Origin: Paenibacillus phytohabitans
GTDB lineage: Bacteria > Bacillota > Bacilli > Paenibacillales > Paenibacillaceae
Direction of reading: 5' to 3'
Length of the DNA: 64,000 nt
NCBI RefSeq assembly: GCF_013141775.1
Contig: NZ_WHOB01000086.1
Coordinates: 62,001-126,000, forward strand
Position numbers and translations under genes: made by a program. Below the pieces are notes generated by a model. It made no database searches, was not told the origin of the DNA, and saw only the letters and a program-made list of their open reading frames with translations. Positions 24,377 through 32,710 of this stretch are shown in pieces; position 1 is the stretch's first letter; each line of letters starts with the position of its first letter.

Positions 24377-25270
24377 ATGATACAAACAAGAGGAGAACGG
24401 ACGTTTACTGTGTTTTCTGCGGTCGTGATGATTCTGCTGACGGTTTTTGCTTTTTTACCCTTCCTTCTGATTGTGATAGCCTCGTTCACCGATGAAACGA
24501 CCTTGATCCGGAACGGATACAGCTTTTTCCCGGAGCACACAAGTCTTGAAGCGTACCGGTATATCCAGTCCTCAGCCTACATCTTCATCCGGGCTTATGG
24601 GGTTTCATTTGCAGTCACGATCCTGGGAACGGCCATTGGACTGCTGATAACAAGCATGCTTGCCTATCCGATGTCCCGGTCCGATTTCAAATATCACAAT
24701 GTGCTGGCGTTTGTTGTTTTTTTCACCATGCTGTTCAGCGGAGGGATCGTGCCTTCCTACATCATGTGGACGCAATATTTCCATATTAAAAATACCCTGT
24801 GGGCGCTGATTCTTCCCAACCTGCTCGCGAACGGCTTTAATGTATTGCTGGTTCGAAACTACTTCAAAAATAATGTCCCGCTGGAAATTATTGAAGCTGC
24901 CCAGATCGACGGCGCGTCGGAGCTGCGGACCTTCTTCCGGATTATGCTTCCCTTATCCATGCCGGTTATGGCAACGGTCGGTATGTTTATGGGACTCGCT
25001 TATTGGAACGACTGGATCAATGCGCTGTATTTTGTATCGAAGCCGCAATTATACGGGATTCAGAATCTGCTGATGCAGCTGATGAGCAACATTCAATTCC
25101 TCAATTCCGGTCAGGCCGGCAATGTACTCGGGGCAGAGAGCGTATCGCTGCCAAGCACAGCCGTGCGGATGGCGATGGCGGTTCTGGGTATTGTGCCGGT
25201 GCTGTTCGTACTGCCCTTTATGCAGAAATACTTGACCCGCGGCGTGGTAATTGGTGCAGTCAAAGGCTGA
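24377..25270 (+). CDS. CUT1 sugar ABC permease (YtcP/LplC-like)
   Basis: A 297-residue permease with six membrane segments. The second-subunit features are the opening AVVMILLTVFAFLPFLLIVIASF, the MLAYPMSR segment, the coupling motif IEAAQIDGASELRTFFRIMLPLS, and the end KYLTRGVVIGAVKG. An AGGAGG site precedes ATG 24377. It pairs with the preceding permease. The ATPase is not encoded here. Confidence 0.92.
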   Translation: MIQTRGERTFTVFSAVVMILLTVFAFLPFLLIVIASFTDETTLIRNGYSFFPEHTSLEAYRYIQSSAYIFIRAYGVSFAVTILGTAIGLLITSMLAYPMSRSDFKYHNVLAFVVFFTMLFSGGIVPSYIMWTQYFHIKNTLWALILPNLLANGFNVLLVRNYFKNNVPLEIIEAAQIDGASELRTFFRIMLPLSMPVMATVGMFMGLAYWNDWINALYFVSKPQLYGIQNLLMQLMSNIQFLNSGQAGNVLGAESVSLPSTAVRMAMAVLGIVPVLFVLPFMQKYLTRGVVIGAVKG

Positions 25271-25306
25271 CAGGCTGACAACATAGATGAGAAGGAGAAT
25301 GAGCTT

Positions 25307-26113
25307 ATGAAAGTGCAGGAGGTTATTGACCGGATTCTGCTGGATTGCTGCGGAGGCCGCAGATTGGAGCAGACCTGTGATGTGCTTGCGAGCGGCAATG
25401 AGGAGATGGAAGTCACAGGAATCGTCACTACGTTCATGGCGACCGTCGGGGTGATTAAGGAAGCCATCACAGCCGGAGCCAACCTGATTATTACCCATGA
25501 GCCTACCTATTATACGGGAATGGACACGCTGGACTGGGTTCAGAAAGACCCGGTATATTTGGCGAAGAGGAAGCTGATTGAGGAGAATGGAATTACGATC
25601 TGGAGATTCCATGATCACATGCATCTGGCCGATACGGACCGGATTTATGATGGTCTGCTCAAGGAGCTGGAGTGGCAGGATAAGAAGCTGGGCGACCAGG
25701 ATTCCTGGGGCTATCTGATTGAAGAGACCACTGTCGGAGAGCTGGCAGGCTTCCTGAAGCAGAGGCTGGGCATGAAGGTCATTCAGATCGTCGGCAATCC
25801 GGCAGATGCCTGCTCCCGCATCGGCATACTGGTTGGGGGCGGCAGCCTCGGGCTGGGCAGGGAGCAAATGCCGATGGAGCTTATGCAGGACAAGAATCTG
25901 GATGTAATGATCTGCGGCGATATTACGGAGTGGACGTTATGCGCTTATGTTAATGATGCCTCCATGCTGGGTATGAACAAAGCGATGATTGTAATTGGCC
26001 ATGAGCGGTCCGAGGAATGGGGCATGAAGTATATGGCCGAGTGGCTGGCACCGCTGGTGGACGGGCTTCCGGTTACGTTTGTGGATGCGAAGGAGCCGTT
26101 TGTATATTTGTAG
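25307..26113 (+). CDS. Nif3/YqfO-family dinuclear-metal protein
   Basis: A 268-residue Nif3-like protein. Metal-site motifs are recognisable: THEPTYY (classical members have His-His-Pro), FHDHMH, and GHERSEEWGM near the end. Family members form toroidal hexamers with two metal ions per subunit. They have been annotated as GTP cyclohydrolase I type 2, but their role is poorly known. The gene lies 36 bases after the permease with a good AAGGAG site, as the last gene of the importer operon, and a strong terminator follows. Location suggests a sugar-linked metal-dependent hydrolase, which is only inference. Confidence 0.82.
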   Translation: MKVQEVIDRILLDCCGGRRLEQTCDVLASGNEEMEVTGIVTTFMATVGVIKEAITAGANLIITHEPTYYTGMDTLDWVQKDPVYLAKRKLIEENGITIWRFHDHMHLADTDRIYDGLLKELEWQDKKLGDQDSWGYLIEETTVGELAGFLKQRLGMKVIQIVGNPADACSRIGILVGGGSLGLGREQMPMELMQDKNLDVMICGDITEWTLCAYVNDASMLGMNKAMIVIGHERSEEWGMKYMAEWLAPLVDGLPVTFVDAKEPFVYL

Positions 26114-26141
26114 ACTACAATCAAATGAAGATTTGTGTTGT

Positions 26142-26178
26142 ACAGGCTGTAGAGAAACTCTCTACGGCCTGTTTTATT
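26142..26178 (+). terminator. Terminator of the importer operon
   Basis: A 14-bp stem (ACAGGCTGTAGAGA and its complement, one G-T pair) with a 3-base loop, followed by TTTATTTTTT. The next ~210 bases up to the convergent kinase gene hold no gene I can support and mark the shift to AT-rich DNA. Confidence 0.88.
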
Positions 26179-26390
26179 TTTTGAATTTAGATAACAGTGG
26201 GCACATAGCTCCATGAAACGGGCAGGGTTGTGGTTTAGTCTTATTGGATTAAAGAAGTAGCATCGTTTAGAAGAAAATATATAACTTATACAATGAAAGG
26301 GGCTTTCACCCATCCCAATTCGGAGTATTGCGTATGCCAGAGTTTCATTAGGCCAAGGTCAGTTATAATCAATTTTTTCATATGATTCAT

Positions 26391-27722
26391 TCAGGAATTC
26401 AGAAAATAAATATGAAGATAAAAAATGTCCTCCTCAGTATGAAAAGATAATATCCCGTTATACTGCTCCGCAATGTGCCGCATGCTTTTTATACCAAAAC
26501 CGTGACGATTCTTATCGTGTTTAATGGTTTGTGGTAATTGATCACTAATCATGAGCTCACTTTCAAAATAGTTGGTGACATGAATAGCAATCACACCGTT
26601 CTCTTCACCTATAGAAATTGAAAGGGTCCGCTTGTTGTCATTACTGACCGTTGTTACGGCCTCAAGGGCATTTTCTATGGCATTACTTAAAAGAGAATAT
26701 AAATGAGTAGATGAGATAAAAGATAAACAACGGCCATCAGCCATACAGCTCATGCGGATCCCATTTTTTTCACAGTAAAGCTGTTTTTTATAGAGAATGA
26801 CATCCAGGATATCACTGCCTGTTTTGATCGTTGTATCGTACACCTCAATGGCAGCTTTCAATGAATCCACTTCCTGGTTGGTTAGCTTGTAGCTAATGTT
26901 CGATAATTGTTGGCGGAGGTCATGAGCCTTCATATTAATTATGTCAATTTCGCTTCGCATATTGTCAAACTGTTTTTTCTCTGAATAAAGAAGTTCGTCC
27001 ATGATCAATAGATCCTGTTTCAGCTTGCTGGTCTCCAGTATTCTTGTACGCAGCAATAAAGTAAGCAAAGCATACAGAATTGCAAAAATCCGGATGATAA
27101 AATCAAGGATACTGTTCTCACCCTCAAATTTGCGGCTAAAGGAACTGAGTATCTCAGTTACTAAAATAAAGGTTAACGAAAAAGTAATAATCAGAATTTT
27201 GTTCGTTTTGTCATGCTCAAAAACTTTGGTACGTCGGAAAAAAAAGGCAAACAAAAGAATAAAAATAAAATGTATTAGGAAGTATAGCGGCCAGTCCCTC
27301 CATGGAACCATTTCCTTAAATAGTGAAAGCGTTTCATAAGGGTTCTTATCTAAAAGAATGATGAGTATTTCGTATAAACGGCCTACAATCAACTTAATGG
27401 CTACTGCGCCGCAAAGACACAGCAATAGCTCAGAAAAGTTCTCCTGGTACAGAAAGTAAAGAGCCATCAAAACGAATAAATAGGTAAAAATATTCAGCAA
27501 ACCGCTAAATGGGCTGGGATACAATGAATTAACTACCGCAATCGCAAGAATAAGCGGCAAGGCCAAAGGTATAATTATTATTACTTTCATTCCAAAACGT
27601 TTTGTTTTTTGAAAGGGCAGTGTCAGTATAAAGATACAGAAAAGAATCTCAATCATACTGGCGGAGCGAATGATAAATTGCTTCGAATAGACGCCTAATA
27701 AATTATTGATGAGCTCGCTCAT
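26391..27722 (-). CDS. AgrC-like GHKL sensor histidine kinase
   Basis: A 443-residue sensor. The first ~230 residues carry six to seven hydrophobic helices. A coiled segment follows, then the kinase box with His267 (NMKAHDLRQQL) and a GHKL ATPase domain (LYSLLSNAIENALEAV, HGFGIKSM). This arrangement matches AgrC/ComD-type kinases that partner LytTR regulators. ATG 27722 overlaps the TGA stop of the regulator gene by four bases, so translation is coupled. An open frame extends 47 codons further up but is antisense-like and lacks family similarity. No signalling-peptide gene is evident nearby, so the ligand may not be a peptide. Divergent to the glycan operon. Confidence 0.88.
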   Translation of the reverse strand: MSELINNLLGVYSKQFIIRSASMIEILFCIFILTLPFQKTKRFGMKVIIIIPLALPLILAIAVVNSLYPSPFSGLLNIFTYLFVLMALYFLYQENFSELLLCLCGAVAIKLIVGRLYEILIILLDKNPYETLSLFKEMVPWRDWPLYFLIHFIFILLFAFFFRRTKVFEHDKTNKILIITFSLTFILVTEILSSFSRKFEGENSILDFIIRIFAILYALLTLLLRTRILETSKLKQDLLIMDELLYSEKKQFDNMRSEIDIINMKAHDLRQQLSNISYKLTNQEVDSLKAAIEVYDTTIKTGSDILDVILYKKQLYCEKNGIRMSCMADGRCLSFISSTHLYSLLSNAIENALEAVTTVSNDNKRTLSISIGEENGVIAIHVTNYFESELMISDQLPQTIKHDKNRHGFGIKSMRHIAEQYNGILSFHTEEDIFYLHIYFLNS

Positions 27723-28432
27723 AAGTTTTTCTTCTTTACATACTCCATTAATTTTTCCATAAACGCTTTTTTCCTCGGCTGACTGATCCGCAAATCTACA
27801 CCATCCAGCACAACAGTATACCCCTGGATTCTTTGTACATAAGCCAGATTGACCAGATAACAATTGTTACATCTGTAAAAATCATATTCCTGCAGTTTGA
27901 TCTCAATCGATGAGATGGTGGCATATTGCCGGAAATCACCCTCTGCCGTGTGATAAATGACGTGATGTCCTTCGGTCTCAACATAGCGGATGCTTTTGGG
28001 CGATATTTTACGCATGCCATTGTCGGTTGCAATCAGGATATCATTCCCCGGCTTCTCATCCATTCTGCGGACGGCACGGGACATTTTCAACGCGAAATCA
28101 TAATATTCAACCGGCTTTAGGATATAATCAAGCGCTTCCACTTCATATCCGTGAATTGCATATTGGGTGAGATTCGTAATGAAAATCAGGATAACCTCCT
28201 TATCGAGGGCTCTAAGGCTTCGGGCGGCATCCATTCCATTCATATAAGGCAGCTGAATATCCATGAATATAATATCGAAATTGGCAGTGTAATTCTCTAG
28301 CAGGGCAACAGCCTGGGGGAAATGCACGATGTTGAAAGAAAGTCCTTTGTCAGCGCCAAAGCTTGTAAGATGACTTTCTAACAAACGAGCTTGATTAATA
28401 TCATCTTCCACAATGGCAATTGTGATTATCAT
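27719..28432 (-). CDS. LytTR-family response regulator
   Basis: A 237-residue regulator. The receiver domain has the acidic residues Glu9-Asp11, phospho-acceptor Asp58 (FMDIQLP) and Lys in YILKPVEY. The C-terminal ~105 residues are a LytTR DNA-binding domain, with the IRYVETEGHHVIYHT and FYRCNNCYLVNLAYVQRIQG segments. First gene of a two-gene operon with the sensor. It probably activates the divergent lipoprotein-GH3 operon, since the two transcription units share a 241-base intergenic region. I could not identify a convincing direct-repeat LytTR site. Confidence 0.9.
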   Translation of the reverse strand: MIITIAIVEDDINQARLLESHLTSFGADKGLSFNIVHFPQAVALLENYTANFDIIFMDIQLPYMNGMDAARSLRALDKEVILIFITNLTQYAIHGYEVEALDYILKPVEYYDFALKMSRAVRRMDEKPGNDILIATDNGMRKISPKSIRYVETEGHHVIYHTAEGDFRQYATISSIEIKLQEYDFYRCNNCYLVNLAYVQRIQGYTVVLDGVDLRISQPRKKAFMEKLMEYVKKKNL

Positions 28433-28673
28433 CTTTCACCTCTCCAGTTGATGTCAGGTCATTTTACTATAGGAAGCGTTTTCTCTTTTGTCAACAATAT
28501 AGCTTCCCGCTCTCGCAGACTACAAAAAAACAGCCTAAACTAAACGCAGCTTACCTTAATATGCTACATTTCTTCGAGAATAGGCCAGGAACCACACAAG
28601 AAAGACGTGATCTTATACAATAATCATGCGCTTTAGAAAGCGTATACAAAATTCATTTAAAGGGGTAGTTTTC
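28433..28673. promoter_or_regulatory. Divergent control region of the glycan operon
   Basis: Holds the promoters of the two-component genes (leftward) and the lipoprotein-GH3 operon (rightward). TACAAT at 28616-28621 is a plausible rightward -10 box without a clear -35, suggesting activator dependence. Two cre-like sites flank it, at 28471-28484 and 28635-28648. Confidence 0.5.
28635..28648 (+). promoter_or_regulatory. Candidate cre (CcpA) site before the first GH3 module
   Basis: AGAAAGCGTATACA matches 12 of 14 positions of the TGWAANCGNTNWCA consensus. It lies just downstream of the likely -10 box, where bound CcpA would block transcription when a preferred sugar is present. Confidence 0.4.
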
Positions 28674-29294
28674 ATGACAAACAGAACGGTGAAAAAGGCT
28701 GCTACTGCAATTTGTGCGATGGCATTGGTGATAGGAATCACAGCATGCGGAAATGGTGAGAAGTCAGCGGGAGCAAGTGAATTGACTGGGAATTATGCTT
28801 CGACAACTAATGTCGGATTTATTAGTGCGTACCCGGAGCATACCTTCAAGCAGGCAACCTTCGGCGTGCAAAATATTGAGACCTTCTCAGATAATACGTA
28901 CTGTTTGACGAGCACTGAAACGTTCTACTCCGGAGCCCTGGAATTCGCTGATGATGGTAAATATGATGTGGTTCCCAGAGGTTCAAATATCATTAAATAC
29001 TACGGAACAGTAAAAGAAGTAGATGAAGAGGGCCTAATTACACTTGAATTATCCAAGCCCACAGCAGTCATTGCGAACAGTTCCTACTCGGCAGGTGCAA
29101 ATCCAATCGGCTATGTAAACACCAAAGAATGGACGGATGAGATGGGCACGGCAGTTGGCGGTGAAGGACCTGCATTGTCTGCTGAAGAATACCTGGAAGC
29201 TGTGGCTTTCCCGGAGAATTCGATCATAGTTGACGCAGCAAAAGACAGCTTCGATTACGTTGTGTTGACTGCTGATGGAGCAACAACAAATTAA
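28674..29294 (+). CDS. Small lipoprotein of the first GH3 module
   Basis: A 206-residue predicted lipoprotein. A basic N-terminus, a hydrophobic stretch and the lipobox GITACG end near residue 23. The mature part is rich in Thr, Ser and Asp, begins LTGNYASTTN, and looks beta-rich. I do not recognise a family. A similar-sized lipoprotein with a comparable opening (ISGTYSIDYTT) occupies the same place before the second permuted GH3 at 57595, so the pairing is conserved. ATG 28674 has an AAAGGGG site. It might hold substrate or assist the membrane-anchored GH3 that follows 32 bases later (inference). Confidence 0.8.
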   Translation: MTNRTVKKAATAICAMALVIGITACGNGEKSAGASELTGNYASTTNVGFISAYPEHTFKQATFGVQNIETFSDNTYCLTSTETFYSGALEFADDGKYDVVPRGSNIIKYYGTVKEVDEEGLITLELSKPTAVIANSSYSAGANPIGYVNTKEWTDEMGTAVGGEGPALSAEEYLEAVAFPENSIIVDAAKDSFDYVVLTADGATTN

Positions 29295-29326
29295 GCTAAC
29301 CAGCGAGCGTGTAGGGAGGTAACCCA

Positions 29327-32269
29327 TTGAAAAGAAAATCGAATATGTGGCGTGGATTCACATCTGTTTCTGCGTTTCTCTTATCCTTCAGTTTACTGAT
29401 GACTCAATTACTAATGAGCTGGAGCGGCCAAGTTAACGTCTTCCTCAATGTCACGGCGCCTGTAATTGAAGCGGATGCCAGCACAATGCAATATAAGAGT
29501 GATTACGAGCTGTCGGATGCAGGATTGCAGGCTATGCTGGCAGATTCCGACAGACATGATGTACAAACCATGGAAGAGGGCACCGTTCTGCTAAAGAATG
29601 AGCAGGCTGTTCTGCCATTAAGCTCAGAAGAACGCAGTGTTACCTTGTTTGGCCGCTCGGCAGCGGATCCTGTCTACAGTGGGAATGCCGGAGGGCCAGG
29701 CATGGACGAGGAACGTAAGGTTAGCTTGCATAGTGCACTTACGGAAGCGGGCTTCCAGATTAATGACCAGTTATTTGATGCCTATGCGAAGAGTGACATT
29801 GCCAGGGTCAAGGCAGCACCGGACTGGTTTATTGGAGAAGTGGATAAAGGTTTCTATACCAGCGAGCTGCAAGCATCGTATCAGGATAGTTATAATGATG
29901 CGGCTATCGTCATGTTAGCGCGGGATGGTGGAGAGGGTAAAGATTTAGCCACCTCTGACAGGGACGGGATTTCATACCTTGCTCTCCATGATTCTGAAAA
30001 AGATCTATTAAAGATGATTAAGGATAGCGGCAAATTCGCGAAGACGATTGTATTGATCAATAGCGCGTATGCCATGGAGCTTGGCTGGATCGAAGAAGAG
30101 GAGTATGGAGTGGATGCTGCACTCTGGATTGGCAATCCCGGATTAAAGGGATTCACAGGTGTTGCCAATGTACTAACAGGTGCAGCAGATCCTTCTGGCA
30201 GACTGGTGGATACCTTTGCAGCAAACTCACTATCTTCACCGGCAGTAAGTAACGCAGGTGATTTCCAGTACGCCAATGATGATGGTCATTACATTGTCGA
30301 AGCGGAAGGGATCTATCAGGGATATAAATACTACGAAACAAGATATCAGGATGCTGTATTAAGGCTTCATAATGCTGACAGCAATGCAGGTGCTTTCATT
30401 AATAAGGAAGGCTGGAACTATGCGGATGAAATGGTATATACCTTTGGCTATGGCAGCTCCTATGCCGATTTCTCCCAAGAGTTAACGGCTGTGAATTGGG
30501 ATAGACAAGCCAAAACAGTTATGGCAACCGTGAAGGTTACCAATAAAGGTTACCCGGCAGAGTCAGCCTATACCGGAAAGTCGAAGTCGGTAGTACAGCT
30601 GTATGCCCAGCTTCCTTATGAAGAAGGGCAGGCCGAGAAATCAGCGATCCAGCTGATTGGCTTCGGGAAGACAAGTGAGCTGGCCGCAGGCGAATCGGAA
30701 GAGATAACCGTCACGATTGACGAGTATTTGTTCGCAACCTATGACGCTAACGCTGAGAATGGCGCTGATCCAAGTAAGAAGGGCAGCTATGTCTTCGATC
30801 CGGGTGATTATTATTTTGCCATTGGACGGGACAGCCATGATGCCTTGAATAACATCCTGGTCAAGAAGGAAGGCGCACTAGTAAAAGGGAAGCTACTGGC
30901 TGCAGATGGTTCTAATGTAGCTGGAGAGCCGGACAATGCAATCTCTGTTCCACTAGAGTCATTGGATAACACCACTTATGCCAAGTCACAGCATACCGGG
31001 GAAGTTGTTTCGAATCAATTTGAAGATGTCGATATTAACTACTTTGCTGAGAATACGGTAACTTATTTAACACGCAACGATTGGGATACTTATCCTGAAC
31101 CCTATAAAGATATTACGGCAACGGATGAGCTTAAAGAGATCATGTACAATCAGAAATACCAAAAACCGGCGGACGCTCCTGCATATGACAGCTTTACGCA
31201 AGGAGCAGAGGTTACACTCAAACTCCTGGATATGAAGGATGTTCCCTTTGAAGACGACGTAACATGGAACAAATTCCTGGATCAGTTAACTATCAGTGAA
31301 TTAAGTGCAACGGTTGGTGAGAATTTTGGCCAACCGGCAGTGAAGTCCATTAATAAGCCTGCGAATAAAAATACGGATGGTCCTTCAGGCTCCCAATCCA
31401 GCTATTTGTATGGCGGTAATCACGCGGCAACCTTCCATGTCGTTCAAGTCGTGGCAGCTGCAACCTGGAACAGTGCATTAATAGCAGAACGCGGCAAATT
31501 TATTGCCGAGGATTGCCTGTTCAGCGGTACTTCACAGTTATGGTCACCAGGGGGGAATCTGCACCGTACCCCGTTTAGCGGACGTAACTTTGAATACTAC
31601 TCTGAGGATAGTATTCTTACTTACCATATGGGAGCTGTTCAGACAGAAGCAATGCAAGCCAAAGGGTTAACAGCGGCCATCAAACATTTTGTAGCCAATG
31701 ACCAAGAAACGAATAGACAAGAGCTATCTACATTTATGACGGAACAGGCCTATCGCCAAGGTCCTTTAAAGGGCTTTGAGGGAGCCTTCACTGAAGGCGG
31801 AGCTCTTGGTACGATGATGTCCTTCTCCCGGATTGGTGGCAGTTTGGCTTATAGCGATAATGCCACTATGAAACAAGTCTTAAGAAATGAATGGGGCTTC
31901 AAAGGCGTAACGATTACGGACTCCGTTAAAGGCAACCCTAACATTCCAACTATCGAATCGCTCGTTGCCGGAACGAATACATTTAATGCGGATACCGGAC
32001 GTGCCAGTGAAGTTCATAAATACCTTGCCAGTAAGAAGGACGGCTATGTTCTACAAGAATTAAGACGAGCTAATAAACATTTCTATTATTCATTAGCCAA
32101 ATCAAATTTGCTCAATGGATTAACGGATGACATCGAAGTTGAAGGGTTTACACCGTGGTGGCAAACCTTCCTGAAGGTTACTAATTACATTCTTATTGCA
32201 TTGACACTCTTAAGTGTATTCATGTTCATTAGAAGTAGCTTAAGACGAAATGTAAAGGGGGGGAAATAA
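29327..32269 (+). CDS. Membrane-anchored GH3 protein with permuted domain order, copy A
   Basis: A 980-residue protein. A membrane helix at ~10-31 is followed by the GH3 C-terminal alpha/beta domain (EGTVLLKNEQAVLPL, ~75; GGEGKD, ~200), an FnIII-like domain (~385-500), a linker, and then the GH3 TIM barrel (~625-945): NTDGPSG, PFSGRNFEYYSEDS, KHFVANDQE, and GVTITDSVKG with candidate nucleophile Asp865. A final membrane helix lies at ~952-972. Standard GH3 enzymes have the barrel first; a reversed order is known from some rumen beta-glucosidases such as those of Ruminococcus albus and Butyrivibrio. Both ends are membrane-anchored, so the catalytic parts should face outside. The Trp that often follows the nucleophile is Ser here. 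The TTG start has GGGAGGT. Substrate unknown; hydrolysis or transglycosylation are both possible. Confidence 0.87.
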   Translation: MKRKSNMWRGFTSVSAFLLSFSLLMTQLLMSWSGQVNVFLNVTAPVIEADASTMQYKSDYELSDAGLQAMLADSDRHDVQTMEEGTVLLKNEQAVLPLSSEERSVTLFGRSAADPVYSGNAGGPGMDEERKVSLHSALTEAGFQINDQLFDAYAKSDIARVKAAPDWFIGEVDKGFYTSELQASYQDSYNDAAIVMLARDGGEGKDLATSDRDGISYLALHDSEKDLLKMIKDSGKFAKTIVLINSAYAMELGWIEEEEYGVDAALWIGNPGLKGFTGVANVLTGAADPSGRLVDTFAANSLSSPAVSNAGDFQYANDDGHYIVEAEGIYQGYKYYETRYQDAVLRLHNADSNAGAFINKEGWNYADEMVYTFGYGSSYADFSQELTAVNWDRQAKTVMATVKVTNKGYPAESAYTGKSKSVVQLYAQLPYEEGQAEKSAIQLIGFGKTSELAAGESEEITVTIDEYLFATYDANAENGADPSKKGSYVFDPGDYYFAIGRDSHDALNNILVKKEGALVKGKLLAADGSNVAGEPDNAISVPLESLDNTTYAKSQHTGEVVSNQFEDVDINYFAENTVTYLTRNDWDTYPEPYKDITATDELKEIMYNQKYQKPADAPAYDSFTQGAEVTLKLLDMKDVPFEDDVTWNKFLDQLTISELSATVGENFGQPAVKSINKPANKNTDGPSGSQSSYLYGGNHAATFHVVQVVAAATWNSALIAERGKFIAEDCLFSGTSQLWSPGGNLHRTPFSGRNFEYYSEDSILTYHMGAVQTEAMQAKGLTAAIKHFVANDQETNRQELSTFMTEQAYRQGPLKGFEGAFTEGGALGTMMSFSRIGGSLAYSDNATMKQVLRNEWGFKGVTITDSVKGNPNIPTIESLVAGTNTFNADTGRASEVHKYLASKKDGYVLQELRRANKHFYYSLAKSNLLNGLTDDIEVEGFTPWWQTFLKVTNYILIALTLLSVFMFIRSSLRRNVKGGK

Positions 32270-32270
32270 G

Positions 32271-32693
32271 ATGGTCTTATTTAAAGATAGAACGCTTGGT
32301 TTTTGGATTGGTTTCCTGGCATCCTGCTTAATGCTTGCAGCAAACATCGCGTTTATCATTTTTGATTATGGCGATCGGACCTTTTCCTTTATTACTTTTG
32401 GCCTGATTCTCGCTGGTGTTGCAGGAGAATTGCTGGTTTGGATTAAAAGCTATTATATCGCCCCCCTATTACCCGCGGTTTGTTATGGCGTAGCCTTGTC
32501 GTGGCATCTTTACTTAGGGTTTCCAACCTTATCGGATGTTGTCAATGGGGTTAACTTCATTGGAGGAAATCCTCAAGCCGTTATTATTTTCGGTATTGCT
32601 TTTGCGCTCGGAACAGCGGGTGCAATGATTTCCAGCTTCATGAAACAATCGAGATCCGAAGGATTAATCTATACCTTGACTACTTCAAAATGA
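32271..32693 (+). CDS. Small membrane protein with four predicted helices
   Basis: A 140-residue hydrophobic protein with about four membrane segments (near residues 10-30, 40-58, 62-82, 100-122) and short loops. I do not recognise the family. It begins one base after the stop of the permuted GH3, so translation is probably coupled. The second permuted GH3 (57595-60660) has no such neighbour but carries an extra C-terminal membrane helix. A membrane partner or scaffold of the GH3 protein is a reasonable guess. Confidence 0.75.
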   Translation: MVLFKDRTLGFWIGFLASCLMLAANIAFIIFDYGDRTFSFITFGLILAGVAGELLVWIKSYYIAPLLPAVCYGVALSWHLYLGFPTLSDVVNGVNFIGGNPQAVIIFGIAFALGTAGAMISSFMKQSRSEGLIYTLTTSK

Positions 32694-32710
32694 TAAATGG
32701 AGAAAAGTAA

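Noticed and set aside
25049..25867. Long minus-strand open frame (272 codons) across the permease and Nif3 genes
   Set aside because: Antisense to two clear genes in a GC-rich region, low-complexity His/Gln-rich product, no ribosome site; a codon-bias shadow.
26294..26386. Small plus-strand ORF next to the AgrC-like kinase, considered as a signalling-peptide precursor
   Set aside because: No ribosome site, wrong strand relative to the kinase operon, and no AgrD-like features.
28521..28560. CAGC-containing repeats considered as LytTR binding sites
   Set aside because: The copies are 16 bases apart and imperfect; LytTR sites are usually two 9-bp repeats about 21-22 bases apart.
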